From: Rhizomys pruinosus
Lineage: Eukaryota > Chordata > Mammalia > Rodentia > Spalacidae
Assembly (NCBI GenBank): GCA_009823505.1
Contig: VZQC01011939.1
Location: forward strand, 2,831,135 to 2,895,134
Length of the DNA stretch: 64,000 nucleotides
Reading direction: 5' to 3'
Part shown: positions 44,701 through 55,959 of the stretch, piece after piece
Position numbering within the stretch: position 1 is the first letter of the stretch
Layout: each line of letters begins with the position of its first letter
Made by a program: the position numbers and the translations under genes
Notes under the pieces: model-generated
Told to the model about the DNA's origin: nothing
The model's database searches: none
Seen by the model: only the letters and a program-made list of their open reading frames with translations

Positions 44701-44852
44701 TGGCTGGGTGTGGTGGCACATGCCTTTAATCCCAGCACTCAGGAGGCAGAGGTAGGCGGATATTTGTGAGTTCAAAGCCAGCCTGACTTCCAGGACAGCT
44801 GGGGGCTACAGGGAGACCCTGTCTCAAAAAAGACCAAAAAACAAAACAAAAA
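44701..44852 (+). mobile_element. B1 SINE nested in L1-F
   Basis: Plus-strand B1 (GGCTGGGTGTGGTGGCACAT ... GACCCTGTCTC). A perfect 12-bp target duplication AAAGAGTGAAGT lies at 44689-44700 and 44853-44864. Confidence 0.93.
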
Positions 44853-45732
44853 AAAGAGTGAAGTCATGTCATTTGCAGGGAAATGGATGAAACTAGAAGT
44901 GATCATATTAAACTGAATAATCCAGACTGAAAAGGACCGAAGATTTTTCCTCTCATACATGGAATTTAGGTTATATTGTGTGTATGTACATATCTATGAG
45001 GCATGGAAAGTAGAAGAGGCCATCTATGAAAAAGGGACTAGTAGTGGGGGAGGGAAGAGGGCGCTGGAGAAGGTTGATGGTATGTATGGATATGGTCAAA
45101 GTATACGACACGTTTGAATGAAGAGCCCAAAATTTGTTTAATAGATACATGCTAATAAAAATGTACAAAAGAAAGAAGCAGGCAGCTCCTCAGGCAAGCC
45201 TCAGGGCTCCAGTGAGCTGCTTTTATGGGGATGTCCAGGGAAATCATGGAAACAGGTGAGGGGTGCTGGCTTGGGAAAGTGGAGTAGTGGCCCTGTTTGA
45301 GTCTGCCCAGCACAGTGTCCCAGTTAGAAGATGTTAGCCATTTCCAGTCAGTGAAGCTGGGCTTGCTTTTCCTATAATTTGACCTTTTGCACTGAGCTGA
45401 GTTTCAGTTTGCAGAAGCCAGGGGTACCTTGTCTGATACTCCCTTCTAGGTTGACTGGGTGCTTACTGAGCCTTTCCACCTCTTCTGCCCATGCTACATG
45501 CTCTGGGGGACCCCAAGCAGGCGAAGCTGGATCACACATAAGACAGGAGGTTATGCTGGCTGGCCTGGAATGCTTCTTTGCTCTATCTGCTTAACCAACC
45601 ATTCAGAAGGTGCATGCATGAGAATCAGATCATGCAGTGTTGCTTCCCTTGCTGGAAAGCTCTGCTTTCTGACCCTAGTAAGTAGCGTTCTGACAGAACA
45701 AAAACTGTTAGAGAAGGTGGGTGTGTGACCAA

Positions 45733-45974
45733 GTGAATTAATAAAGACTAGGTGCTGCTGAGGCTCCCAGGGACCCCATCCCACAGGTAACACCTGAAAG
45801 TCTCTCCCAGAGCCCAGTGAAGATGTCTGTGGAAACTCATGGTCGTCGTGATGGTGAATTAGTAAAGACCAGGTGCTGCTGAGGCTCCCAGGGACCCCAT
45901 CCCACAGGTAACACCTGAAAGTCTCTCCCAGAGCCCAGTGAAGATGTCTGTGGAAACTCATGGTCGTCGTGATG
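45733..45974. repeat. 121-bp tandem duplication
   Basis: Copy 1 is 45733-45853 and copy 2 is 45854-45974, both starting GTGAATTA and ending CGTCGTGATG. I see only two differences (AATAAAGACTA against AGTAAAGACCA near the start). The period is not a multiple of three, so a protein frame cannot continue unchanged through both copies. Confidence 0.95.
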
Positions 45975-46882
45975 ATGCCTTTTCTGTATTGGGGTGAATG
46001 GGCTGACACCAGCTACAGCTGCCTTAGAGCAGGACATCCACACTGCAGGGAAGATCCAGCGTGGAGGACCCCAGGAAACAAAGGAAACAGAGTGCCAACC
46101 TTCCATGAGAGGTGACACACAAGAATCCACTTCGTCCTTTCTGGTCACCCATTGCAGGTGGTCTCCACTTACTCTCATCTGCTCAGAGCTTCTTCTGTCC
46201 AGTGTCCCAGCCTGACTGGGATGTGTGGCCATCTCACTAGTGAAGATAAGATTTTCTTGATGCAGCTGGAGTTGATGCTGACCGTATCCAGCAGGCCAGA
46301 TGGTTCTGGATGTCTAGGGACAAATCACTTGTTGATCATAGGTCTGAGTTTGGAAGGAACTAATGGACCTGCTGACCTAAAGGAGAAAAGGACCGAACAA
46401 AATTATTTAAAGCAGTAAGCAAACTAGTACTTCTCCTTGGCCCCAGCATAAGGACATCCAGGTAATCACCATTCTGAAAGCCACCTCATGTGGATTTGGA
46501 CCACCCAGCCTGGGAGGACGTGCTAAACAGGCTTCAGTTCCAAAGTTTGCCTGACACAAAGCTGTTCATGCTGGTGCACTGGGTCTGTGGGTCCCACAGA
46601 ACAGAAAGGGGACTGAGGCTCCCAGTGGTCACATAAAGACACAGGCATCTCCAAGACCTTTGAACATCCCGAGAAGAGCTGTCTGAACCCAACAGAGGAC
46701 TCCCTATGTAGGAGAAGGTCCAAATAAGGGCAGTTCCCCAAGGTGGGGAAGAAGAAACAAACAGATATAAGGATAAAGAGAGGCCTGGCGCCACATCCAT
46801 GACAGTTTCTTGTCTGTTAAGCTCTGTTAGCTCTCTGGCAGATGTGCTTTTATGAGTACGAACACACTTTAAAAAAAGAGAT

Positions 46883-46916
46883 TATCAATCAATCAATCGA
46901 GTCAATCAATCAATAG
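46883..46916. repeat. (TCAA)n microsatellite
   Basis: TATCAATCAATCAATC, a CGAG interruption, then TCAATCAATCAATAG. Confidence 0.9.
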
Positions 46917-46946
46917 GGATTTGCTTGATTGAAAATAAGGGGAAAG

Positions 46947-47125
46947 CAGCACCCACATGGCGGCCGAGAACCGTCTGAAACTCCAATTCCAGGAGAACTC
47001 CAGTTCCGGGGGAATCTGACACCCTCTTCTGACCTCCGCAGCATTGCACGACACGGGTGCACAGACTTGCATGCAGACAGTACATTCATACACATACAGA
47101 AATAAATAAAATTAAAAAAAAAAAA
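46947..47125 (+). mobile_element. 5'-truncated young B2 SINE
   Basis: It starts at CAGCACCCACATGGCGGCCG, so the pol III head is missing. The same 17-bp tandem unit as in the B2 at 28862 is present (46976-47009). The tail is AAATAAATAAAATTA11. A perfect 16-bp target duplication GAAAATAAGGGGAAAG lies at 46931-46946 and 47126-47141. CpGs are retained. Confidence 0.94.
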
Positions 47126-47324
47126 GAAAATAAGGGGAAAGAACTTAGCATCCTTTCTTTTCCTTAGTTGGCTTTAAAAATTTGTAATTCAAGTTCTTCT
47201 CCAAAATGTAAACAAATTGTTTTAAAAGCTAAATAAACTTCTTGACAGGTTAAAAACCCAAGAATATCTTTCTTGATGGCTTGCGAGGGCCATATTTAGA
47301 AACAAAATCATCAAGACCCACCCA

Positions 47325-47650
47325 TCTATGTAACAATAAAATTTGTAGCTGGAAGATGTACTGAGTCAGGCAAAAAAAAAAAGATAGACACCACATGTCC
47401 TTCTTTGTGTGTGAAAGCTAAGGCACTGATCTCATAGAGGGCAGGAGTGGAATGGTGGCTACCAGAGGGGTCTGGAAAAGGAGCGAGGAGAGGAAGAGTA
47501 GGTAATGGGGTCGAGTGAGGGGCCATTGGGGAGGAGTGACTTCTAATGTTCAGACTGTGGTTGACAACAATTGCATATTTCAACATAGCTAGGGAAGACT
47601 TCACATGTTTCCAACACAAAGATGTCTGAGGTGACAGAGATGTTGTTATG
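47325..47650 (+). mobile_element. L1-G: ancient L1 3' UTR
   Basis: GGAATGGTGGCTACCAGAGG, CTAATGTTCAGACTGTGGTT, GACAACAATTGCATATTTCA, ACATAGCTAGGGAAGACTT and CCAACACAAAGATGTCTGAG follow the 3' UTR of old mammal-wide L1 families. The divergence suggests an insertion older than the rodents. Confidence 0.75.
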
Positions 47651-48968
47651 GAGTTCAAGACCATTGGGGAAGACTACCAGACTCAGTTCAGATTTGAATC
47701 AGCTAAATTTACTGAAGTAGCTGCTTGCTAACAGTTTCTTTTTTGAGTCTGAAATTGTAGCAGCCTTGAAGAGGAGAGTGATCCTTTTTAAAGGCAGAAA
47801 CCACAAGGCCAAAACCACAGCTGCCTGGCCTGTGGAATTTTTAGCTATGTGGGATAAGGTCAGGTGCCCTTGTGCAAACAGGATAAGCACATTACAGAAG
47901 CCAAAACCAGCAGTTAATCATGTCACAACCAGTCTGTTTTAACTTCAGGATCAAGGTATAAGCAAGCAGGTGGTCAGCAGTTGCATACTTCTGGGAAAGG
48001 GGAAGGGATTAGGGCTTCCCCGAATTTGTTTTGCAGCTTTGAGCTACGAATAAATTTTAAGATGGTTACTTTGGACAAAATGGAGTCACTTCAGCCATTA
48101 CAATGCCAGTGCCCCTGATCTGATCCATAAGCATATCCATCTGCTGACATATCACACTGTATCCCATAAATATGAACAACTACAATGTGTGTATTAAAAG
48201 CAAAACTATATCCAAGGGAGGGAAGAACCTTTATTCTGGGGACACCCAACTCCATGCCTGGGGGTGAAGTGGTTCCTATCCCCTGAAGCAGAGCTGCTAC
48301 TGAAGTCACTTCAGGCAGGAGGCAAGAGCCCTTGCAGACCACTGCTAAGAACCAGACAGGGCAGAAAGTGGCTGCTACTGTCCCAGAAAATCTGCCCTTT
48401 TCATCCTGGTCCCAAGGTCAGCAACAGCCCTGTCCTAGGACACTCCCGGTTCCACTGCCACAAAAAAGCATGGAGTATCTAGGTGGAAACCAGATGCTGG
48501 CTCATTCCTTCACACAGAAGAAAATAAACTCAGCCTCCCTCCACCTCTGCACATGGGTTTTGTGAGTTGGGGGACAATTTTGTTGGCAGTTCTCCTTCCC
48601 AGTTTCCAACATGTGCATTGTGTATGATCATACCTACATAGCAGTAGACACCCACAGGCATGGAGTTGGAGTGGAGTGGCTAAAATTAAGGGACAGGGTG
48701 GACAGGGCATAGATCTTCTCATCCCTGGCCTCTAGGCATGCGGACTGTCATGACTTCGCAGTTACTGAGGATAGCAGCTGCTGTGGAAGGTCAGACATAG
48801 ACATGGGAATGTCCATCTTTGGATGGTGTCTCCTTGTCTGCCACAGGCGAGGAGAACTCTGGACAGCTCTGTTCAGTGCATAGGCAGTGACTTCGGCCTC
48901 ACAGCCACTTCCCGAAGGACCCAGGCCTGCTCTGTCTTGGTCACCCTTCCATGGCCCCTCCCTACCAG
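47651..48968. other. Unique DNA upstream of candidate exon
   Basis: About 1.3 kb. No young repeat is recognised. It ends in TGGTCACCCTTCCATGGCCCC and TCCCTACCAG, the candidate acceptor for the exon at 48969. An older LTR-like stretch may lie at 47800-48090 but cannot be defined. Confidence 0.4.
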
Positions 48969-49039
48969 CAGCCGGAGCCATTTCTCATGTTGAACCCAAG
49001 TTCAAGACTCCCCAGCGGCTCATTTCTGGGCTCCTACAG
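48969..49039 (+). CDS. Candidate internal coding exon, unknown gene
   Basis: A 71-nt segment bounded by an acceptor (TCCCTACCAG, AG at 48967-48968) and a consensus donor (CAG then GTAAGAGG at 49040). In the frame that ends on a complete codon it reads AGAISHVEPKFKTPQRLIS then GLLQ. The next candidate exon (51351) starts in the same phase, which supports the pair. The acceptor reads CAGCAG, so use of the second AG three bases on is possible. I do not recognise the protein. Earlier exons are not visible. Confidence 0.45.
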
Positions 49040-49947
49040 GTAAGAGGGGGCTACATCTGGACTTCAGCTTGCGTTTCTCCTACTGCCTGTCTGCCACTCT
49101 CATTTACAGGAGAATCATGGAGGGAAGAGGAAAAAAAAATAAAAGGATTTCTTCCCTATACTACCTGCATGCTATCTACACAAGCCAGGAGTAGCAGACA
49201 TGGCAGGGGAAGTGGCTTGAAATAGGAACTTAGAGTTCATCACTCATTGCAGGATGTGAGCTAAAAGCACTCAGTGCTGTGCTTAAACACCATCCTCAAC
49301 TTCAGTACCCTGAGAAGAGGGAAGTGTCACTCTTCCCATTTTGTTGAAGGCAAAGCTGAGATCTGGTGACTGGTTAGTGATGGTCAATCTAAGTTCAGAA
49401 GCTGCACAATTGAAAGGACTTTATTGCAGAAATGGTAACTTGGAAAACCAGGTCAAGTAGCACTGAATCAGAGTCCCTAGGAAAGAAGGAAAAGCAGATC
49501 TCACATGAACTTGCTGAGTGACAGAGGACAAAGGAAACAGCCCATAAGTGGCATGGAAATGAACCTGACCAGCATCCATAGCTTGCATGCCATCCTAAGA
49601 TCTGTCCTTCTACTAATCTCAGCCTTTCTTTCATGCCTCCAGGCAAGATTGTTTCAGGGCCTGCTAGAGGATAAACTGTCCCATATGTATGGCCTACAAT
49701 GCATGATTCATGTTCAGTGAATTCATGTTTCAGCTTAATGTCTTTGATCATTTTCTTCAGGCATTGACAAGCATTTAGAAAAGTGACTTGTCCTCCCCTC
49801 CTGGCTTCCACAGGGAGATCAGCCTCATATTCCCACCTGTTCATTCCAGGCATTTGTGATATTTGGAGGAAATCCACTGGCTCTGAGACAATAAACCAAA
49901 AAGACAATGAAATCTCCATTGAAAGAGATTAGAAAGTGAAGTCAGGG
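49040..49947. other. Candidate intron, left part
   Basis: No recognised repeat. A 174-residue minus frame at 49395-49919 is open but has no ATG-linked homology that I can name. Its plus-strand complement has none either. Confidence 0.4.
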
Positions 49948-50018
49948 CTGGAGAGCTGGCTCAGAGGTTAAGAGCACTGGCTGCTCTCGCAGAGGACTTA
50001 GATTCAGTTCCCAGAGTC
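49948..50018 (+). mobile_element. B2 head only, 3' truncated
   Basis: GGGCTGGAGAGCTGGCTCAG, GTTAAGAGCACTGGCTGCTC and GATTCAGTTCCCAGAG give the tRNA-like head with A and B boxes. The sequence then leaves the B2 consensus with no 3' half or poly(A). Flanking direct repeats are not evident. Confidence 0.8.
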
Positions 50019-50104
50019 CAACTGAAACCCCTCTTTACACAAGAATTCCAGCATAATTAGCAGCATTTTTTTTTGTGGAGGTTGTTGACACAGAGACAAT
50101 ATTG

Positions 50105-50281
50105 GGTTTTTTCTTTTTTTTTTTTTTTGTTTGTTTGTTTGGCTTTTTGACAGGGTCTCCCAGTAGCCCCAGCTGTCCTGGAACTCACTCTGTAGCCCAG
50201 ACTAGCCTTGAACTCACAGAGATCCACCTGCCTTTGCCTCCTGAGTGTTGGGATTAAAGGTGTACACCACCACACCCGGCC
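50105..50281 (-). mobile_element. B1 SINE with 9-bp target duplication
   Basis: Inverted B1 with a long T-rich end (T14 then GTTTGTTTGTTTGG), CAGGGTCTCCCAGTAGCCCC, GATTAAAGGTGTACACCACC. ACAATATTG flanks it at 50096-50104 and 50282-50290. Confidence 0.95.
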
Positions 50282-50290
50282 ACAATATTG

Positions 50291-51350
50291 TTTTTATGTA
50301 GAGAACAATGTTAAAATAACAATGAACCAAGCTTAAGGCCTACTCCTATATGACCTATAAGTATGACCTTTCAGCTTTTCCAGATATTTTCTGCCAATCT
50401 CAAAAACAAGACTAAACCTTTGTTTGTAGTAAAAACATCTTGATTTGCCTGCAGCCCTTTGTGGCCTAAGGTTTTAAATCATCAGCTGTAATCCCATCAA
50501 AGCCCAGTCTATGATCTCATTTATCTGAAAAGGAAAGTCCTATTCAAAGGTATTTAATGGTGACTCTCTGTTTGAGAAACCCACATATATTCTGACAGTT
50601 GTGGCTTTCTTCCCAGCGTCTCTTTCTATCATCCCTGAGCTTAAGATCTATGCTAAAAACGTATCTGGATAAACTCCAACTCTGCTTCCTACTCCCTGGT
50701 CCTAAAATTATTTCCCTGTTGAAGTCAAGAATCTGGCTTTACCTGAGTCGCAGTCCCTCAACAATTAAGAGAACTCCTCAGCCTGCTCCTGGTGACAGCA
50801 TGAGGCTGTGTCTCAGCCCCTGCCACTGATGACAACCCAGTAGAGGACAGCAGCACAGACTCAGGGAGCATTCCATCACAGGGACAGGTGTGGGACAGTG
50901 GTGCTCTGGGAGCACCACACCTGTGGCGTCTGCATCAGACCAGGGCTCCCTGCAGCAGATCTGCTGCATGGACCACTCCTAGTGGGTTTTGCAGGCTCCA
51001 CTGGAAGTGACTTCAGGTGCCAGTCCTGAGTGTGCTCAGAAACAAGGAAGAGGAGGATGCAGCTCCAGAACTTCCCTGTGAACACCTCAAATGCTGCCAC
51101 TCTCTCTCATGCTTCTGAGTAATGTGCATGCATAAGGTGTCACCAAAAGGTGGATTACTTTTAAGAAGCTTTCTTAGAAGGAACAGAATGTTCTAGAATG
51201 TAGTCTTGGCATCCATACAAACATATTCTATTTCCCAGGCCACTGTAAGTGCAATCTGTCCCCAAACCCCAGGCTTGTGTTCAGTGAGCATGTGAGAGCC
51301 TCTCCAGCTGGACGCTCCCAGCTCTTATCATGCTCACACTGACCTGCCAG
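50291..51350. other. Candidate intron, right part
   Basis: About 1.06 kb of unique DNA ending in CTCACACTGACCTGCCAG, the candidate acceptor for the terminal exon. No repeat recognised. Confidence 0.45.
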
Positions 51351-51530
51351 GGGGCCTCCAACTGGGCTGAGCTCGGTCACGGCTCCAAGGGTATACCATC
51401 GCCCAGGGACAGGATTGACGCCACCCTGAAGAAGGCTTCCATAGCCCAGAACCTCGGAATTCTTTCACCTGAACTGGTGAAAATGTATTACCACCTATTT
51501 GATAGTCCGAAAACAAAATCTGTAACCTAA
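51351..51530 (+). CDS. Candidate terminal coding exon, unknown gene
   Basis: After CTGACCTGCCAG the frame reads GASNWAELGHGSKGIPSPRD, RIDATLKKASIAQNLGILS and PELVKMYYHLFDSPKTKSVT, then TAA at 51528-51530. That makes 59 codons. Phase 0 at its start fits the phase-0 donor of the 48969-49039 exon, so the two would join into 82 residues. The composition is protein-like and a basic C-terminus closes it. No AATAAA is seen close after the stop, only AGTAAA near 51599. An in-frame ATG at 51330 in the acceptor region also gives a 66-residue frame. The family is not recognised. Confidence 0.55.
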   Translation, partial: GASNWAELGHGSKGIPSPRDRIDATLKKASIAQNLGILSPELVKMYYHLFDSPKTKSVT

Positions 51531-53059
51531 AATATGGAAAATGAAGTTTTGAAAAGTTTTTGTGTGTCTTGCTTCTTTGATTTCAACTTTAAACTTGTAG
51601 TAAAACTCCACTGACACAACAGAGGATATCCTTATACCCTAGCAGGGAAACTCACATTTGACTCAGGGGTAGAAGCCCTGCTGAACAAGACTGTGTGCCT
51701 GCTTAAAAATCCTCTCAGATTTTCACCAACATAATTTTCACTGCTAACTAACTCACTACAGTAGCCACTTCCTGCTGTATCATCTCAAGGACAATCAGGA
51801 AGGTGGGAAAAGAGGGTCTGTGTCCATCAACCGGAGAGAGAAGTTTCTTCACTCATCCATGGAAATTTGAAGATTTCTCTTACACACTAATATTTAAATG
51901 CATGGTAAATGGTCAGTATGTTTGTGTTAGGACATGTTTATGTTGATTCTTATTTGCAGTTAAATGATACTGGCACTGGAAAGTTCTAATAGATCATGAA
52001 GTGCAAGGTAAAGGTAATATCACACCTCATCCTACTCTTTGATGAAAGAAACTGCAAAGAATTTGTGACTGTTAATCCAAGACAAGAGACAGTCAAAAAT
52101 AATGAAAGAAAAACTTAACATGACATTGGGCGAAATTTGCTGTGAAGATCAACAGAGGCCTGATGAGGGGCAGCTTCCTCTTTATAGCACCAAGTCGGAT
52201 GAAAGTATTCTGAAGTGTTACCTGTGCAAATAAATGCCCAGATGGAGTGAGGGACCAGAGAAGAGGCCACAGCAAGACGTGAAGTCCAGGGCAGCAGGGG
52301 ACAGAGCAGCAGGCATTTTATAGACCACGGCCAGAACAGTGACTGTCACACCACGGGAAATGGAGACCTAGGAAATGTCTGAACCTGGGAAGATGAATGT
52401 TTATCTGGCTGCTGTCATCAGAGATGACAGGAAGAAAAGATGGCGCAGACGTCTCAGAAGGTCACTGTAGAGAGACAGTTGAGAGAAGACGTTTACTGGG
52501 CCCATAGCCCCGGTGCAGATGGTGAGAAAGTCTGTGAGGAACTTAGTGTGGGGCAAGGATACGGCTTGAGATGCTAGAGTGAAGTTACAGAGCCAGGACT
52601 ACAAAAGACAGACTCAGGAAATGCATTGGAATTCACTGTTGAGAGTGAGTTAGGGTTGATGAAGAAAGCAGATGGTGAGCAGGCCTGAAGGCCCAGGATA
52701 AAGGCCAGCAGGAGCCCAGAGCATAAAGCATCAGTTGCAGGTAGCGTTTAGAGTCCTAAAATTGGGTGAGATTGCAAACCTAGTGGCAGAGTGCACAGGT
52801 GTGACAGTGGTCATACCAAAGGCCACTCACAGTTAAAAGTCAGAGCAGCTAAGGACCCTAAGAACAGCAGGGAGCCGGAGTGTCAGAGAACTGCTGGCAG
52901 GTGCATCCTGTGGAAAAGCACTCCAGAACGGAGGACGTGGTTGGCTGTGTCAAAGCCACCTGGAATGATCTTGATCATGAACTACACAACCTTGGAATGT
53001 AGGGCTGTGGAATGTAGACCTAGATGTGGCAGAAGCAAGCCTGACTAGGACAGAACGAG
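51531..53059. other. Unique intergenic DNA
   Basis: About 1.5 kb after the candidate gene end. Nothing recognised. Confidence 0.45.
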
Positions 53060-53770
53060 TACGAGAAGGTTTTATTTAAAACATCAACTGAGGTAAAGCA
53101 CAGCACAATCTGCTCTCTGAGCTATCTCCGTGAGCAGTGTAGCCATACTGAGCACAGCCATGCCGCTGTGCAGCTATCATCCCCCTAACATCAGGACACT
53201 TTTCTTCCCAAACCAAAGCTCTGTCCTGTTACAAATGCCCCCCCCCAAGTTCCTCATAGCCCTCCAGAGCCACAGTGAACTTTGTGTTTTTGTGGAGCTG
53301 ACAGCTGAGGGAACATATTATAAATGGGATCATCTGTCTATTATAACTTGCTTGTTTCACTTTGCATAATATCATTGATTCATTCATCCATGATGTTAGC
53401 CTGTGCCAGAATTTCCTTCCTAAATTCAAGTAATAGTTTTATATGTGTATGTGTGCATGCTTGCATACCTGTGTACATACATGCATGTGTGTCTGTGTAC
53501 ACATGTATATATGTGTGCATATATGTGTTTGTATGTGTGTGTGATTGAACATTTGAGTTGTTTCCTCTATTGCAAGATTCTGAACAATGAGGCAATGAAC
53601 CTGAATGCACAAATACCGGACTCCTTGTGTTCAATACTTGTGAATTAGAAACTCAAAAGTGGCTTTTCTGGATGTCACAAAAGTTCTGACTTTTGTTTTG
53701 AGGACCTGCCATGGTGTTGCCCATTTGCACTCCTATCAGTGGTGCACCAGGGTACCAGAACTTCCACAGT
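53060..53770 (-). mobile_element. L1-H: ancient L1 3' UTR
   Basis: ATAAATGGGATCATCTGTCT, CTTGTTTCACTTTGCATAAT, ATTCATCCATGATGTTAGCC, GAACATTTGAGTTGTTTCCT and CACTCCTATCAGTGGTGC follow the inverted 3' region of old mammal-wide L1 families. A TG/TA-rich run interrupts it. Confidence 0.75.
53438..53546. repeat. TG/TA/CA-rich alternating repeat
   Basis: About 110 bases of mostly alternating purine-pyrimidine (TATGTGTATGTGTGCATGC, TACATACATGCATGTGTG) inside L1-H. It probably expanded from the ATTCCATTGTATG-type stretch that old L1s carry here. Confidence 0.85.
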
Positions 53771-55959
53771 AAGTTTAAATTGTTTTTAAAACCGTTTAAT
53801 TACAAAGAAGATCAGTAAAAGGAGATCCTGAGGGAACGCTCAAGGATGTGTTTAATAATTCAGTCTGGGACCAACGTGCCGGCAGAAGAGCTAGGAGCTG
53901 CTTGGTAGCACAGATTTGACCCCAGGGACCTGCATCAGCGACCCAGGTTGGGTACAGAGCAGACTTGGACTTTAAAGGAAGCAACACTTAGGAGAGGCAG
54001 AGTTCTAAAGTCGGCAGGAGATGAGATAACAGATGAGTGTCTTAACTTTGTCCCTGGCAAAAAGGTGGGAGTTTTATCTTTAGACTTAAAACCACCAAGG
54101 CTGTGTTTAGATACCTTGGTCACAGAGGCCCACATAGAATTGCCAAACCATGAGTGAACTGGGTGTACTCTAACTACTACAGATAGTCAGATACAGGACA
54201 CCCCCAGGGCTGATTGGGGCTATAAGGAGCACATCAGAAGGACTCAGTGCATTCCTGACATGTTCACATTAAGGACCGTCAGCAGGTTCACACATCAATG
54301 AACAAAAGCTGCAAGACCCCATCCTTACCTGAACTCCAGGATACTAACAGCCTGATGAAGTCTCTCATGGGTGCTGGAACCCCAACCACAGCTAGAGAAG
54401 GAAGTTCAGGTAGGAGACATGGCTCTCTCAATGCCCCTTGCTTGTCCTAAGGCAGCAGGAAAAGGAACTTGACTTCGAGGGAAGCAGAGAAGGAAGTATT
54501 AGAGTCTGAGAGGAGAGGTGGCATGAAATAATAGTGGGTGCAGGAGGAAATCAGCCCACAAAGGCAGGTAAGGGCTGCTGGACAGTGGCACAGCCTTCTG
54601 AAGGGTCTTGCACATTCGGGGCCTGGCAAGTTGGGGTGTATGACAAGCTAAGTCTACTGAAGCTGGGGCAGAATTCTGCTCCACAGGTTCAGGGTTGAGC
54701 GTGAGCACAAAATAGTGATTATAATGACAGAATGTGGAGTTTTTAAGCCAAGTGTGAGGAAAATGAGCTCTCAGCAGAGATGCAGACGGTAAAAGCGAGG
54801 TGAGGTAAGCATCACTGATCCTCGTGGGACTGCTAAACTGCTCATTGCAAATAATACAGACCAGCAAGCAGCAAAGAGAGGAGAGGACTGATCGAAAGAG
54901 AGGCTCTTGACAAGATAGTGATGCTTCTCAAACACGAGTTCTAAGCATCTTTCTAGAAATTGGTTTTTTCTTTGCCTATGTGTTGCTTTTTAATCACTTA
55001 TAGGTATGTGTGATACATACAAAGGATACTTTTATCTCAGGCTCACACACAGTCTCCAATTTATGCCGGCTCCACTTGGGATTAAGCTTACGGTGCTGTG
55101 AAAGTGATGTGCGTCCAATTAAACTGTACTTGGAAGGTTGCGTTTGACCTTTTCCCAGGCTAGTGGTACACACTGTGATACTTTCTCACCCAGCTAGACA
55201 GGTGCAGGTCCAGGATGCCTCTGTATCACAATGGAACCACAGACACTGCAGTATGCTCCGCCACTGAGCAGCCATGTGTATGTGTATTTGATGGATGTGT
55301 ATCTGATAGATCATGATGTGTTCACCTCACAGTGGGTTTCCAACATGAAAACTCTATTGAATGTACAATGGACAAATACTGTGAACCAGAGGTTCCTTGA
55401 CATTTGAAGCTAGATATGTCTGTGGCTCTGCCATGATCTCTCTGAGACCACCTGGCATATAGTCCCCAAACTGAGATGGTGAGGACATCTTTGGTGACTC
55501 CCTCACCTCTCACCCCTGTAATCAGTCATTGAGATTATATATTCTATTTCCAAGTTGTCTCTTGAATTCATTTGCATGGCTGTAGTTCTGTACTATTATA
55601 CTTCTTCATAGGATTGTCAACGAAGTCAATTAATACAAGCAAAACATAATTAATCAGCACTTGCCACATGGAAAGTGTTTACAGATGTTAAAACTTATCA
55701 TTACTATAATCCTCATTATTGTTGTCATTGTCATAATCTTCATTAACTTCCGTCATCCCAGCCATCATCTTCCTTCCCTGGGCCAGTTTAATCCTGACCC
55801 CACGGCTGCTCTTGCCACCCACTAACCCATTCTCCTCACTACAAGTGTCCTCTTTTCTTATCTCCAATAATTCTTTTAAGTGTAGATTAAATACTGGAGC
55901 TTACATAGCTCAAGACTGGGTCAGTGCTCATGCAATTTTAGGATTTTTTTTATTTTTTG
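53771..55959. other. Unique intergenic DNA
   Basis: About 2.2 kb. The minus frame of 122 residues at 54499-54867 overlaps another frame and has no recognisable domain. No exon supported. Confidence 0.45.

Larger units (their letters stand above)
43845..45175 (+). mobile_element. L1-F: old L1 ORF2 end and 3' UTR
   Basis: CATCAAGGAAACCCAAATCA, TACACTGCAGATAGGAATGC, GAGCTACCATATGATCTAGC, GGAAATGGATGAAACTAGAA and CTCATACATGGAATTTAGG follow the order of the mammalian L1 ORF2 C-terminus and 3' UTR. The sense-strand G-rich tract AGTGGGGGAGGGAAGAGGG lies near 45043-45061. It is heavily mutated and split by two B1 copies. Confidence 0.8.
45176..46930. other. Unique DNA with a tandem duplication
   Basis: About 1.75 kb between L1-F and a B2. 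It contains the 121-bp tandem duplication and a TCAA repeat. Minus frames of 152 and 131 residues cross the duplication in two different frames. No exon or transposon family recognised. Confidence 0.45.

Noticed and set aside
44060..45175. L1-E and L1-F as one continuous element
   Set aside because: L1-E already ends in a 3' UTR G-rich tract and TA run at 43250, and L1-F restarts in ORF2 after about 600 bp of other sequence, so they are two insertions.
45551..46232. 152- and 131-residue minus frames over the tandem duplication
   Set aside because: The 121-bp unit is read in two frames, both happen to lack stops, and neither has recognisable features.
49395..49919. 174-residue minus frame
   Set aside because: It starts from an ATG but shows no family features I know and lies in the candidate intron of a plus-strand gene. 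A protein search with a strong hit would reopen it.
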